DNA of 64,000 nt from DATBLE01 sp963837265 (GCA_963837265.1 CAWIMQ010000006.1:744001-808000); one strand, 5' to 3'; numbered from the stretch's first letter, positions 22,296 to 30,989 are shown. Notes: a model not told the origin generated them from the letters alone. Numbers and translations are program-made.

Positions 22296-23666
22296 CTACC
22301 GGACGGACACGAACCCCTTGACCGAGAGGACCGGGCCGGTCACGGAGGCGTAGAGGAGCCCGGTGCGGAGAGCGTTCGGGGTCTCGCCCGGCTCCTGCTT
22401 TCGGTCGGCCAGCCGCTCGAGGAGCGGAATCGCCCGGGCGACGTCCGCATAGGCGATCCCGGCGGTCTCGTCCGGCAGGCCGGCCGCCGAGGCGGCTGCT
22501 TGCCATGGTGCCGAGCTCGTGAGCCTGGGCGCGTTCCCCGCGAGACCGCGGATCCCGCTGGGCGCGCTCGTGACCACGACCTTGTCGCCGAACACGGCGT
22601 AGTACAGCGTCATTTTCCCGAGGACGATCTCGGTGGTGGGGAGGCCGGCGACGGTCAGGTGTTGCGGCAGCTTCTGCGCGAACGCGCCGGCGAGGGTGGC
22701 GAGCCGGTCGAGCGTCTCCTTCGCCGCGCCGCTGTCTGCGACCTTCACGACCAGGGAGTACTCGGGCCCGGCGGCGAGCGAGCGGACGTAGAAGGCCGCC
22801 TCCCCGTGGAACAGCGCGATCACCGGGTCGAGAAGGCCGCCGAGCGCCTTCACGACCGAGCCGGCCCGCGCCGGAAGGGCGGGTGAGCGCCTGAGCTCCT
22901 CGAGCGTCGCGTCCAGGCCCTTGGCGTCGACAAAGAGGGTGACGGGAGCCGGAACCTCGGCGGGGAGCTCCGCCGTGTACTGCGTGGGCTGGATCTCGTC
23001 GCCCTTCAGGCGCAGGTCGGTCGCGATCCCGCCCGGCTTCACGCTGATCGCGCCCGCCAGCCAGCTCACCCGTCCCACTCCGGGAATCGGGCCGACCGCT
23101 GCCTTCGCCCGCCGCGCGGCCTCTGCGGTCAGCGCGGTGCCGTCGACGTAGAAGGTCGCGAGCGCATCGGCGGGAAGGCCACTCGTCGCTTCCCGGTAGG
23201 CGTCGCTCGCGGCGAGCGAGCCCTCGTTCCGTGCCCGTTTGAGCGCGTCGATCGTCCTGCGGTCGGCGGCGACGACTCGCCAGCCGGCGACCTCCTCGGA
23301 GACGAGCGGCGGGTGGTGCTTGGCCAGGAGCGTGTCGAGCCTGGCCGGGTCCGACGGCTGGGTCAGGCCGAGGATCCTCCCGCCTTCCAGATCCGTCTCC
23401 GAGAGCGCAAGCGCATCGGACTCCGGCCCGACCGCCCCTTTCAGCTGGTCGACGACGGGCAGCTCGGCCGCGGCCCCCGGGAAGAGGCGCGCGAGCCGCT
23501 CGACCGCCTGCCACTGCCCGGAGGCGAGCTCGGTCCTCGCCCGGACGAGAAGGGCAGCCGAGCGCGGCGCGACCGACGCGCCTCCCGACGGTCCCGGCGC
23601 CTTCGTCCCGTAACCGCACCCGGCCGCCAGGAGCGCCAGCGGCGCGAGGAGCAACGCGCGACCCAT
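22296..23666 (-). CDS. Lipoprotein with DUF3352-like domain
   Basis: The 456-residue product has a lipoprotein signal (LLLAPLALLAAGCGYG, lipobox Cys at residue 17), so it is exported and probably lipidated by the Lgt encoded at 36895. The mature protein resembles the DUF3352 group by eye, with repeats of beta/alpha units, PADALATFYVDGTAL, VTLFVDAKGLD and a Gly/Ala-rich end. Its function is unknown. It lies between gpsA and metK on the same strand with 10-11-base gaps, so it is likely in one operon. Confidence 0.8.
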   Translation of the reverse strand: MGRALLLAPLALLAAGCGYGTKAPGPSGGASVAPRSAALLVRARTELASGQWQAVERLARLFPGAAAELPVVDQLKGAVGPESDALALSETDLEGGRILGLTQPSDPARLDTLLAKHHPPLVSEEVAGWRVVAADRRTIDALKRARNEGSLAASDAYREATSGLPADALATFYVDGTALTAEAARRAKAAVGPIPGVGRVSWLAGAISVKPGGIATDLRLKGDEIQPTQYTAELPAEVPAPVTLFVDAKGLDATLEELRRSPALPARAGSVVKALGGLLDPVIALFHGEAAFYVRSLAAGPEYSLVVKVADSGAAKETLDRLATLAGAFAQKLPQHLTVAGLPTTEIVLGKMTLYYAVFGDKVVVTSAPSGIRGLAGNAPRLTSSAPWQAAASAAGLPDETAGIAYADVARAIPLLERLADRKQEPGETPNALRTGLLYASVTGPVLSVKGFVSVR

Positions 23667-23676
23667 CGTCTCGATG

Positions 23677-24624
23677 CTACTCCCCGCGCGGCCTCCTGCC
23701 CATCAGCGAGGCGACGAGGTCGCCGAGGCTGTCGCCCTCCAGGATCCGGCAGACGCCCTCGGTGATCGGCAGCTCGATGCCGAGCCGGTGGGAGAGGTCG
23801 CGGAGCACCGGCGCCGTCGTCAGTCCCTCGACCACCTGGCCGATCTCGGCAACGGCCTGGTCGGGCGTTGCTCCCCGGGCGATCAGCTCGCCCGCGTGCC
23901 GGTTGCGACCGTAGCGACTGAAGCAGGTGACGATCAGGTCGCCCATTCCGGCGAGCCCCGCGAACGTCTCCGGCCGCGCCCCGTACGCCTCCCCCAGGCG
24001 CGCCATCTCGGCGAGCCCGCGGGTGATCAGCGCGGCCTTGCCGTTGTCGCCGAGGCCAAGCCCGTCGACTCCGCCGGCGGCGAGCGCGATCACGTTCTTC
24101 GCCGCGGCGCAGAGCTCCACGCCGGCGAGATCGGGGTTGACGTAGACGCGGAACACGGTCGAGTTGATCGCGTGCTGCAGTTCGACCGCGAGCTCTTCGT
24201 CCTCGCCGGCGATCACGGCTGCGCTCGGCAGTCCCTCGGCGATCTCCTCGGCCATGTTCGGGCCGGAGAGCACCGCCACGGCACGGTCGCGCACGAGCGT
24301 GGACAGCCGGCCGCCGCTCGACGGGTCGAGCCCCTTGGTCAGCGAGAGCGCCGGGCCGCCCTCAGGAAGAGCGGCGGCTACGTCCGCGAACGCGCGGCTC
24401 GGGACGGCGAGCACGTACAGGTCGGCACCGGCCGGCGGGTCGTGCGTCGCGGCGACGTCGCGCAGGTCGACCGTGCCCAGGTAGCGCGGGTTGCGCCCGG
24501 TCTCCGCGATCGCCTGGGCGTGGGCCGGGTCCCGGCAGGAAAGCGTGACCTCGTGGCCGCGGTCGGCCAGCAGACGGGCGAACGCCGTTCCCCACGACCC
24601 GCAGCCGACGACGACGGCGTTCAC
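23677..24624 (-). CDS. gpsA: Glycerol-3-phosphate dehydrogenase [NAD(P)+]
   Basis: GpsA makes glycerol 3-phosphate for phospholipids. The 315-residue product begins NAVVVGCGSWGTAFARLLA and has VLSGPNMAEEIAEG, CAAAKNVIALAAGGVDGLGL and GLAGMGDLIVTCFSRYGRN. The GTG at 24624 is preferred because a GGGGGG stretch precedes it and the Rossmann strand follows at once. Palindromic repeats lie in the spacer upstream. Confidence 0.96.
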   Translation of the reverse strand: MNAVVVGCGSWGTAFARLLADRGHEVTLSCRDPAHAQAIAETGRNPRYLGTVDLRDVAATHDPPAGADLYVLAVPSRAFADVAAALPEGGPALSLTKGLDPSSGGRLSTLVRDRAVAVLSGPNMAEEIAEGLPSAAVIAGEDEELAVELQHAINSTVFRVYVNPDLAGVELCAAAKNVIALAAGGVDGLGLGDNGKAALITRGLAEMARLGEAYGARPETFAGLAGMGDLIVTCFSRYGRNRHAGELIARGATPDQAVAEIGQVVEGLTTAPVLRDLSHRLGIELPITEGVCRILEGDSLGDLVASLMGRRPRGE

Positions 24625-24672
24625 CCGTCCCCCCTGGCCCGGGGGCAAGAAGTCACCGACCAGTCACACCTG

Positions 24673-24752
24673 GAGTGCCAGGCACTCCCTGTGGGTTGTG
24701 GACGAATCGGCGCCGAATCGCCACACTCGGAGTGCCAGGCACTACCTGTGGA
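24673..24752. repeat. Paired palindromes GAGTGCC-A-GGCACT
   Basis: Two copies of GGAGTGCCAGGCACT followed by a base and CCTGTGG occur 57 bp apart (palindromes at 24673-24687 and 24730-24743). They sit in the gpsA-der spacer. Related palindromes lie before rpe (14494) and before trx (35394). They may be operators or dispersed intergenic motifs. Confidence 0.55.
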
Positions 24753-24842
24753 AGACGCGCGCGACAACCGCTCGGACATGTCCGGTTCGGCCGGGTGGAT
24801 CGGCCTCCTGCGCTCCTCCACCGGGCGAGTCTAGGCGGTCCG

Positions 24843-26150
24843 TCACGAGCGGCGGACGAAGTCGATCGAGACGGGAACGCCCTCCAGCCGGAACCGCTCG
24901 CGCAGCCGGTTCTCGACCCAGTAGCCGTAGTCGCGGGTGACGAGCGCGGGGTCGTTGACGAAGAAGCGGAAGCGGGGCGGCCGGGACTGCGTCTGCACGC
25001 CGTAGAGGAGGTTCAGCCGCCGGCGGTCACGCGCGGGCGGCTGGCGCGCGGCGGCCAGCTCGCGCAGGAGCCGGTTGAGCGCCGGGGTCGGGATCCGGCC
25101 AGCGTGGTTCGCGTAGAGCTGCTCGACTCGGTCGAGCAGGCGGGTGACGCCGCGGCCCGTCGCGGCCGAGACCGTGACCACGCCGGGGCGCTGACGCACG
25201 CTCGCCTCGAGCCGCGGCCTGACGTCCTCGATCTTCACGCGCCCGACGTCCCATTTCGAGAGGACTACCAGCGTGGAGCACTTGGCCCTGCGGGCGAGAT
25301 CGGCGACCGCCAGGTCCTGGTCGACGAGCCCTTCGCTCGCGTCCACGAGGACGAGCGCGACGTCGGCCCGCTCGGCCGCGTCGAGCGCCCGAAGCTCGGC
25401 GTAGTACTCGATCCCCTGACGCTGCCGGCGCTTGCGGCGAAGCCCGGCGGTGTCGACGAGCACGAACTGCGTCGGGCCACGCACGAAGACGGTGTCGATC
25501 GCGTCGCGGGTCGTCCCCGGGACGTCCGACACGATCACCCGGTCCTCGCCGAGGATCGCGTTCAGCAGGCTGGACTTGCCGACGTTGGGCCGCCCGAGGA
25601 TCGCGACCCGGATCGCCTCCTCGCCGACCTGCGCCGGCCCGGCGCCGGGCAGGCGGGAGACGATCGCGTCCAGGAGGTCGCCGGTGCCGTGCCCGTGCAG
25701 GGCGGAGAGCGGAATGGGGTCGCCGAGGCCGAGACGGTGGAACTCGAGGGCGTCCGTATCGCGACCCGGGTCGTCGATCTTGTTCGCGAGCAGGAAGACG
25801 GGCCGCCGGGCGGAGCGAAGGATCTCTGCCACCTCCTCGTCACCCGGCGTGATCCCCGCCCTGGCGTCGACGACGAAGAGGACGAGATCCGCGTCGGCGA
25901 CGGCGGCTCGCGCCTGCTCGGCGATGCCGCGCGTGAGCGGAGAGGTGTCGGCGACGTCGACGCCGCCGGTGTCGATCAGGCGGAAGAACGTTCCCGACCA
26001 CTCGCAGACGAGCTCCTTGCGGTCGCGCGTGACGCCGGGAGTCTCGTGGACGACCGCCGCCCGCGTTCCGGTCAGCCGGTTGACGAGGGTGGACTTGCCG
26101 ACGTTCGGAAAGCCCACGACTGCGACCGTCCCGGCGAGGGTCTCGGGCAC
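24843..26150 (-). CDS. der: Ribosome-assembly GTPase Der (EngA)
   Basis: Der has two GTPase domains and a KH-like domain and acts in 50S assembly. In this 435-residue product the first P loop is GFPNVGKSTLVNRL and the second GRPNVGKSSLLNAI. Each domain also has DTGG/DTAG switch motifs and NKIDD or SKWD specificity motifs. The KH domain ends in GVPVSIDFVRRS. It lies 9 bases after cmk, a common bacterial pairing. Confidence 0.97.
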   Translation of the reverse strand: MPETLAGTVAVVGFPNVGKSTLVNRLTGTRAAVVHETPGVTRDRKELVCEWSGTFFRLIDTGGVDVADTSPLTRGIAEQARAAVADADLVLFVVDARAGITPGDEEVAEILRSARRPVFLLANKIDDPGRDTDALEFHRLGLGDPIPLSALHGHGTGDLLDAIVSRLPGAGPAQVGEEAIRVAILGRPNVGKSSLLNAILGEDRVIVSDVPGTTRDAIDTVFVRGPTQFVLVDTAGLRRKRRQRQGIEYYAELRALDAAERADVALVLVDASEGLVDQDLAVADLARRAKCSTLVVLSKWDVGRVKIEDVRPRLEASVRQRPGVVTVSAATGRGVTRLLDRVEQLYANHAGRIPTPALNRLLRELAAARQPPARDRRRLNLLYGVQTQSRPPRFRFFVNDPALVTRDYGYWVENRLRERFRLEGVPVSIDFVRRS

Positions 26151-26159
26151 GGCCGGAGC

Positions 26160-26792
26160 CTAGGCAGGGGCGCGCTCGCGGACGAGCTGCTCGATGTGGT
26201 CGACGACCTCCTCGACCGTGAGCTCGGTCGTGTCGATCAGCTCGGCGTCGCCGGCGGGCCGCATCCGGGCCGCGTCGCTCTCGTCCCGCAACCGGAGGTC
26301 GGTCGCGAGCGCGTCGGCCGAGAGCTCCGGCCGCTCCGCGAGCCGCCGTCCCGCCCGCACCTGCGGATGCGCCTGGAGGTAGATCTTGACCCGGGCGGCC
26401 GGCACGACCACCGTGCCGATGTCGCGGCCCTCGATGACGACGTCACCGACGTCGGCGAGCTCCCGCTGACGGTCGCGCATCACCTCGCGAACCTCCGGGT
26501 GCCGTGCGACGACCGGGACGAGGCGGTCGATCTCGGCCCGCCGGATCGCCGCCGTCACGTCGGTTCCGGCGATGAAGCAGCGCCCGTGCTCGTCGAAGTC
26601 GACCGGATTGGCGGCGGCGAGCTCGCCGAGCTGGGCACCCCTGTCGAGAGCGACCCCGTCGCGGCGGGCGAGCCAGGTGAGCGCCCGGTACATCGCCCCC
26701 GTGTCCAGGTAGCGGAAGCGAAGCCGCCCGGCGAGGCTGCGCGCGACGGTGCTCTTGCCCGCTCCGGCCGGACCGTCGATGGCGACGATCAC
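26160..26792 (-). CDS. cmk: Cytidylate kinase
   Basis: Cmk phosphorylates CMP and dCMP. The 210-residue product has the P loop IVAIDGPAGAGKSTVARSLA, LDTGAMYRALTWLA, EGRDIGTVVVP and LRDESDAAR. It starts at GTG 26792, only 3 bases after a hairpin at 26795-26819 on the transcript. It follows aroA by 84 bases and precedes der. Confidence 0.96.
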   Translation of the reverse strand: MIVAIDGPAGAGKSTVARSLAGRLRFRYLDTGAMYRALTWLARRDGVALDRGAQLGELAAANPVDFDEHGRCFIAGTDVTAAIRRAEIDRLVPVVARHPEVREVMRDRQRELADVGDVVIEGRDIGTVVVPAARVKIYLQAHPQVRAGRRLAERPELSADALATDLRLRDESDAARMRPAGDAELIDTTELTVEEVVDHIEQLVRERAPA

Positions 26793-26794
26793 GG

Positions 26795-26819
26795 CCGTTT
26801 CGTCCTTCGGCCGAAACGG
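26795..26819 (-). terminator. Hairpin between aroA and cmk
   Basis: CCGTTTCG (26795-26802) and CGAAACGG (26812-26819) form an 8-bp stem. On the transcript it ends right before the cmk GTG. It may trim or attenuate read-through from aroA, or hide the cmk initiation site. There is no U-run. Confidence 0.4.
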
Positions 26820-26876
26820 TTAGCAGGCTGTGGCATGAGCAATGGGGTCACGTCGCATAGAGGCGCCGCAGGTCTC

Positions 26877-28160
26877 TCATCGGCGGGACACCTGCGCGAG
26901 GAGTTCGAAGAAGCCGGGGAAGGATACCGAGACGGCCTCCGCCCCCTCGATGCGCACGCCCTCCCGCGAGACGAGCCCGGCGACTGCGCCCAGGATCGCG
27001 ATCCGATGGTCGCCGGCTGCATCGACCTCGCCGCCGCGCGGACGGGCGGGAACACCGCGGATGGCGAAGCCGTCCGGGGTGGGACGAACGTGTGCGCCCA
27101 CCCTGCGGAGAAGCGCCGCAGTGGTGTCGATCCGGTCGGTCTCCTTCGCGCGCAGGTCCTGCGCGCCGCGGACGACGCTGTCGCCGTGAGCCATCGAGGC
27201 GAGCAGGCAGAAGAGAGGCAGCTCGTCGACGAGTCGCGGCACCTCCGCGGCCTCGATCTCCGTGCCCACCAGCTCGGAATGCTCGATCTCGATGTCGGCG
27301 ACGGGCTCGCCGCTCGCCTGCCGCCGGTTGAAGAGCGAGATCCGTGCCCCCATCCGCTCGAGGACGTCGAGCAGGCCGGTACGGGTGGCGTTGACGTTGA
27401 CGCCGTGGACCCGGAGCCGCGAGTCGGGGAGCAATGTTGCCGCGACCAGGAACGGTGCGGCCGACGAGAGGTCGCCGGGCACGTCGATCGAGAGCGGCCC
27501 GAGACGCTCGACGGGCCAGACGCTCGACTCTCCCGGCCTGCGCTCGACCCGAGCCCCCATCGCCTGGAGCATCCGTTCGGTGTGGTCTCTCGTCGGTATG
27601 GGCTCCACGACCGTGGTCGGCCCGGCCTCCGCGTACAGGCCCGCGAGCAGCACCGCCGACTTGACCTGCGCGCTCGCCACCGGCAGCTCGTACCGGATCG
27701 GCCTGAGCGCGCCGCCGCGGATCGTCACCGGTACGAGGCCGCCTGCAGTCTCGACGCGCGCTCCCATCTCGGCCAGCGGCGCGGCGATCCGGGTCTGGTC
27801 GCGTGCCGACAGCGACTCGTCGCCGACGAGCGTGAACTCTCCCGCCTGGCCGGCCAGGATCCCGGCGGAGAGACGGAGCACGGTGCCGGCATTGCCGCAG
27901 TCGATCGGGCCGCCCGGGTCCCGTAGCCCACGCAGGCCGACGCCGCGAACGCGAACGACGTCGGCTTCCACGTCAATGACGTCGGCCCCCAGCTGCCGCG
28001 CGACTGCGATCGCCGACTCGGTGTCCTCGGCGCGCCCGAAGTTCCGGATCTCCGACTCGCCCTCGGCGATCGCACCGAGGAGGACGGCGCGCTGGCAGAC
28101 GCCCTTGATGCTCGGAACGGCGACCCCGCCCTGCACCGAGGCCGCCGGCTCGACCCTCAT
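26877..28160 (-). CDS. aroA: 3-phosphoshikimate 1-carboxyvinyltransferase (EPSP synthase)
   Basis: AroA joins PEP and shikimate 3-phosphate in the aromatic pathway. The 427-residue product has the two-lobed fold, with CGNAGTVLRLSAGI, GDESLSARDQTRIAAPLAEMG and DELPLFCLLASMA. The N-terminal substrate loop reads VPSIKGVCQRAVLLGA. The Lys and Arg of the usual KSISHR motif are kept, but the Ser next to Lys is Gly. The ATG at 28160 overlaps the tyrA stop (ATGA), so translation is coupled. Confidence 0.95.
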   Translation of the reverse strand: MRVEPAASVQGGVAVPSIKGVCQRAVLLGAIAEGESEIRNFGRAEDTESAIAVARQLGADVIDVEADVVRVRGVGLRGLRDPGGPIDCGNAGTVLRLSAGILAGQAGEFTLVGDESLSARDQTRIAAPLAEMGARVETAGGLVPVTIRGGALRPIRYELPVASAQVKSAVLLAGLYAEAGPTTVVEPIPTRDHTERMLQAMGARVERRPGESSVWPVERLGPLSIDVPGDLSSAAPFLVAATLLPDSRLRVHGVNVNATRTGLLDVLERMGARISLFNRRQASGEPVADIEIEHSELVGTEIEAAEVPRLVDELPLFCLLASMAHGDSVVRGAQDLRAKETDRIDTTAALLRRVGAHVRPTPDGFAIRGVPARPRGGEVDAAGDHRIAILGAVAGLVSREGVRIEGAEAVSVSFPGFFELLAQVSRR

Positions 28161-29236
28161 TCCTCGAGCACCGGCGCGACCGAGACGGCGTACCCCTGCG
28201 CCTCGAGGAGGGCGGCGGCGCGCCCGGCCGCGCCCTCGCCGGAGACGAGCATGGTCAGCACGCCGCCGCGCTCGGCAGAGAAGTGCCGCAGCTCGAAGTC
28301 CTCGATGTTGATTCGCTCCGCACCGAGGGCCTGCGTGATCCCCGCCAGCACGCCCGGCCGGTCCGGCACGTGCGCGGTGACTCGCTGGAGGACGCCCGGA
28401 TCGCCGTAGGCGTCCGCGAGCATCCGCCGGCGGTTCTCCGACGCCTCCGCGATCCAGCGCGCCAGGTAGCCGCCGTCCTTCGCGGCGAGCGCCTGCTCGA
28501 GCTGCTCGACGCGCCGCCGGTGCTCGGCCAGCGCCTCCGCCAGCTCCGGGGCGTTGTCGAGGAAGATGTCCACCCAGATCCGCGGGTTGGCGCCGGCGAC
28601 CCGGGTCATGTCGCGCAGCGACCCACCGGCGGCCGCGAGCGGGTCGTGCCCCTCGATCCGGCCGGAGCCCGCCTGGTTGACCACCAGGTTCGCGAGCGCA
28701 TGCGGCAGGTGGCTGGTCAGCGCCACGAGCCGGTCGTGCGCCTGCGGGTCGATCGCCACCGGGACCGCTCCCAGCGACGCGACGAACCCGTGCACGAGCC
28801 GGTAGCGCTCGGGATCGGTCGCTGCCGTCGGGGTGAGGAACCAGGTGGCGCCGTCGAAGAGATCGGCGGTCGCGTGCGCCGGCCCGCGCGCCTCGCGCCC
28901 GCAGACCGGGTGGCCGCCCACGAACCGGTCGGAGAAGCGAAGCGTCCAGTCCTTCGTCGAGCCGACGTCGGTGACGGTGCAGGCGTCCGGCGCGTGCGCG
29001 AGCACGTCCTCGACCAGCGTCGGCAGCACGGTGACCGGCGCGGCGACGACGGCCAGGTCGGCCCGGGCGAGGACGTCCGCGAGCCCCCCCACCTCGTCCA
29101 GCGCCCCGCGTTCCCGCGCGGTCGCCGCCGCGGCGTCGTCGGCGTCGTAGCCGTCGACCCGGTCCACCCCGGCCCGCTTCGCCGCCAGGCCGACGCTTGC
29201 CCCCATCAGCCCGGTGCCGACCAATGCGAGACGCAT
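28157..29236 (-). CDS. tyrA: Prephenate dehydrogenase with ACT domain
   Basis: TyrA makes hydroxyphenylpyruvate for tyrosine. The 359-residue product has the Rossmann motif GTGLMGASVGLAA, VTDVGSTKDWTL, GGHPVCGREARG and LTSHLPHALANLVV. A C-terminal ACT domain (about 285-359, VPDRPGVLAGITQALG) probably binds an aromatic amino acid for feedback control. It is followed by aroA and faces the Nudix gene across a short divergent spacer. Confidence 0.95.
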   Translation of the reverse strand: MRLALVGTGLMGASVGLAAKRAGVDRVDGYDADDAAAATARERGALDEVGGLADVLARADLAVVAAPVTVLPTLVEDVLAHAPDACTVTDVGSTKDWTLRFSDRFVGGHPVCGREARGPAHATADLFDGATWFLTPTAATDPERYRLVHGFVASLGAVPVAIDPQAHDRLVALTSHLPHALANLVVNQAGSGRIEGHDPLAAAGGSLRDMTRVAGANPRIWVDIFLDNAPELAEALAEHRRRVEQLEQALAAKDGGYLARWIAEASENRRRMLADAYGDPGVLQRVTAHVPDRPGVLAGITQALGAERINIEDFELRHFSAERGGVLTMLVSGEGAAGRAAALLEAQGYAVSVAPVLEE

Positions 29237-29261
29237 GGCGTGAGGCTATCTTCCGCGCTCG

Positions 29262-29816
29262 ATGCGATTCTGCTCGGCCTGCGCTGCAGAGCTCGCGGCC
29301 CCGCCGCCCGTCAGGTGCGGACGCTGCGGCCGGGACCACTGGCGCAACGCCAAGCCCGGCGCAGCGGGGCTCGTCGTCCGCGACGGCAGGCTCCTGCTCG
29401 TACGACGGGCCCACGAGCCGTGGCACGGCGCGTGGACGGCGCCGGGCGGGTTCTGCGACGCCGACGAGCACCCGATCGTCACCGCCGAGCGCGAGATCCG
29501 CGAGGAGACCGGCATCCGGGCCCGGGTGACCGGCTTCCTCGGCATCTGGACGGGCGACTACGGCCCGACCGCTCCGGGCGAGGACGAGGAGTGGATCGCG
29601 GTCGCCTACTACCATGCCGAGCCCCTCGACGACGACCCGCCGCGGCCGGACGGGATCGAGACGGCGGAGGCATGCTGGTTCCACCCGGACAAGCTGCCGC
29701 CGCCGGCCGAGGTGGCGCCGGCCGACCGGTTCCCCCAGATCCTCGAGGCGTGGCGCGCGGCAGTCCGAGCGGGCGCGATCGTGACGCCGCTCCCCGACCG
29801 GCCGTCCAGCCGCTAG
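29262..29816 (+). CDS. Nudix hydrolase with N-terminal zinc ribbon
   Basis: The 184-residue product hydrolyses some nucleoside diphosphate derivative. A zinc ribbon (CSACAAEL, then CGRCGRDHWRNAKPG) resembles NudC/NADH pyrophosphatase ribbons. The Nudix box follows at about residues 67-89, with GGFCDADE and REIREETG, and all catalytic Glu residues are present. The substrate is unknown. It is divergent from tyrA and convergent with aroF, the only plus-strand gene in this cluster. Confidence 0.92.
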   Translation: MRFCSACAAELAAPPPVRCGRCGRDHWRNAKPGAAGLVVRDGRLLLVRRAHEPWHGAWTAPGGFCDADEHPIVTAEREIREETGIRARVTGFLGIWTGDYGPTAPGEDEEWIAVAYYHAEPLDDDPPRPDGIETAEACWFHPDKLPPPAEVAPADRFPQILEAWRAAVRAGAIVTPLPDRPSSR

Positions 29817-29845
29817 CCGTTCTCGACGAAGGAGAGAACGGCTAG
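29813..29845. terminator. Bidirectional terminator containing both stop codons
   Basis: CTAGCCGTTCTC (29813-29824) and GAGAACGGCTAG (29834-29845) form a perfect 12-bp stem with a 9-base loop. The TAG stops of both convergent genes, Nudix and aroF, lie within the arms. Confidence 0.65.
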
Positions 29846-30882
29846 CCGATCTCCTTGCCCATCAGCCCGACCAGCTCGCGCACCTCGGCCGCGAACGCGC
29901 CGAACTCGCCGGTCGGGATCTGCTGCGGCCCGTCGCAGAGCGCCTCCTCGGGCCGCGGATGCGACTCGACGATGATCCCGTCGGCGCCGACGGCGATCGC
30001 CGCGCGGGCGAGCGGCAGGACGAGGTCGCGGCGACCGGCCGCGTGCGACGGGTCGACGATCACCGGCAGGTGCGTCTCCCGCTTCAGCACCGCCACCGAG
30101 CCGAGGTCGAGCGTGTACCGGGTCGAGGTCTCGAACGTCTTGATCCCCCGCTCGCAGAGAACGATCCGCTCGTTGCCCTCCTTGGCGACGTACTCGGCCG
30201 CCATCAGCAGCTCCTCGACCGACGCGGACGGCCCGCGCTTGAGCAGCACGGGCTTGTCGGAGCGGCCGACCTCGGAGAGGAGCAGGAAGTTCTGCATGTT
30301 GCGCGCGCCGATCTGGATCACGTCCGCGGTCTCGACGACTTCTTCCACATGCCGGGGGTCCATCAGCTCCGTGACGATCGGCAGGCCGGTCTCCTCGCGC
30401 GCGTCGCGCAGGATTGCGAGCGCCTCCGCGCCGAGACCCTGGAAGCTGTACGGCGAGGTGCGAGGCTTGAACGCGCCCCCGCGCAGCCAGGTCGAGCCTG
30501 CGGCCGCGACCGCGCGCGCGGTTTCGAGCGTCTGCTCGCGCGTCTCGACCGTACACGGCCCGGCGACGAGGCCGAACCACGCGTCCCCGACCCGCCGGCC
30601 GTCCACGTCGATCACCGTCGGGTCGGCCGAGACCTCGCGCGCGACCAGCTTGTAGGGCTTGAGGATCGGCAGCACCTGGGCGACGCCCGGGAAGCCCTCG
30701 AGCGGCAGCGTTGCCAGTAGCTCGCGGTCTCCGGTCGCCGCGATCACCGTCGCCTCGCGGCCCGCCGACACGCGGGCATCGACACCCGCCTCCTGCATCC
30801 GCGCGACGACGTGATCGACCTCCTCGGCGCTCGCGCCGGGGGTCATCACGATCAGGAGCTCGGGGGAGTGAACGGTGGCCAC
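29842..30882 (-). CDS. aroF: DAHP synthase (3-deoxy-7-phosphoheptulonate synthase)
   Basis: The enzyme condenses PEP and erythrose 4-phosphate, the first aromatic-pathway step. The 346-residue product has an N-terminal ferredoxin-like regulatory domain (about 1-70) as in the Thermotoga-type enzyme, then the barrel with AGPCTVETREQTLETA, LRGGAFKPRTSPYSFQG, LLKRGPSASVEELLMAAEY, LCERGIKTF and VIVDPSHAAGRRD. It probably feeds the tyrA and aroA genes downstream. A divergent trpS attenuator promoter begins within its start region. Confidence 0.95.
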   Translation of the reverse strand: MATVHSPELLIVMTPGASAEEVDHVVARMQEAGVDARVSAGREATVIAATGDRELLATLPLEGFPGVAQVLPILKPYKLVAREVSADPTVIDVDGRRVGDAWFGLVAGPCTVETREQTLETARAVAAAGSTWLRGGAFKPRTSPYSFQGLGAEALAILRDAREETGLPIVTELMDPRHVEEVVETADVIQIGARNMQNFLLLSEVGRSDKPVLLKRGPSASVEELLMAAEYVAKEGNERIVLCERGIKTFETSTRYTLDLGSVAVLKRETHLPVIVDPSHAAGRRDLVLPLARAAIAVGADGIIVESHPRPEEALCDGPQQIPTGEFGAFAAEVRELVGLMGKEIG

Positions 30883-30885
30883 GCG

Positions 30886-30913
30886 TTGCCCCCAGTCTAG
30901 GGACGGCTACACT
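30886..30913 (+). promoter_or_regulatory. Promoter of the trpS leader
   Basis: TTGCCC (30886-30891) and TACACT (30908-30913) are 16 bases apart. The start would fall near 30920, so the leader-peptide GTG at 30921 would be at or next to +1, a leaderless start as is common in actinobacteria. Confidence 0.6.
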
Positions 30914-30920
30914 CCGGGCA

Positions 30921-30989
30921 GTGACTCTCGCTTCCCGCACCCACTGGACCTGGCGCCGCGGGCGAGGCGGGAGCACGCGCGTGCGGTAG
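30921..30989 (+). CDS. Trp leader peptide (attenuator) of trpS
   Basis: The 22-residue frame starts at GTG 30921 and stops at TAG 30987-30989. It contains Trp-Thr-Trp in SRTHWTWRRG (Trp codons at 30945 and 30951), a strong enrichment for a rare residue. The remainder is basic. It has no Shine-Dalgarno but fits leaderless initiation from the promoter just upstream. Hairpins that could switch between termination and read-through follow at once, and the next gene is trpS. The product itself probably has no function beyond sensing charged tRNA-Trp through ribosome stalling. Confidence 0.7.
   Translation: MTLASRTHWTWRRGRGGSTRVR

Noticed and set aside
24675..27926. A 1083-codon plus-strand frame across der, cmk and aroA
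   Set aside because: It is a mirror of strong G/C third-position bias in the real minus-strand genes. The product is low-complexity, rich in Arg, Asp and Pro, without any domain, and it lies antisense to three recognisable enzymes.
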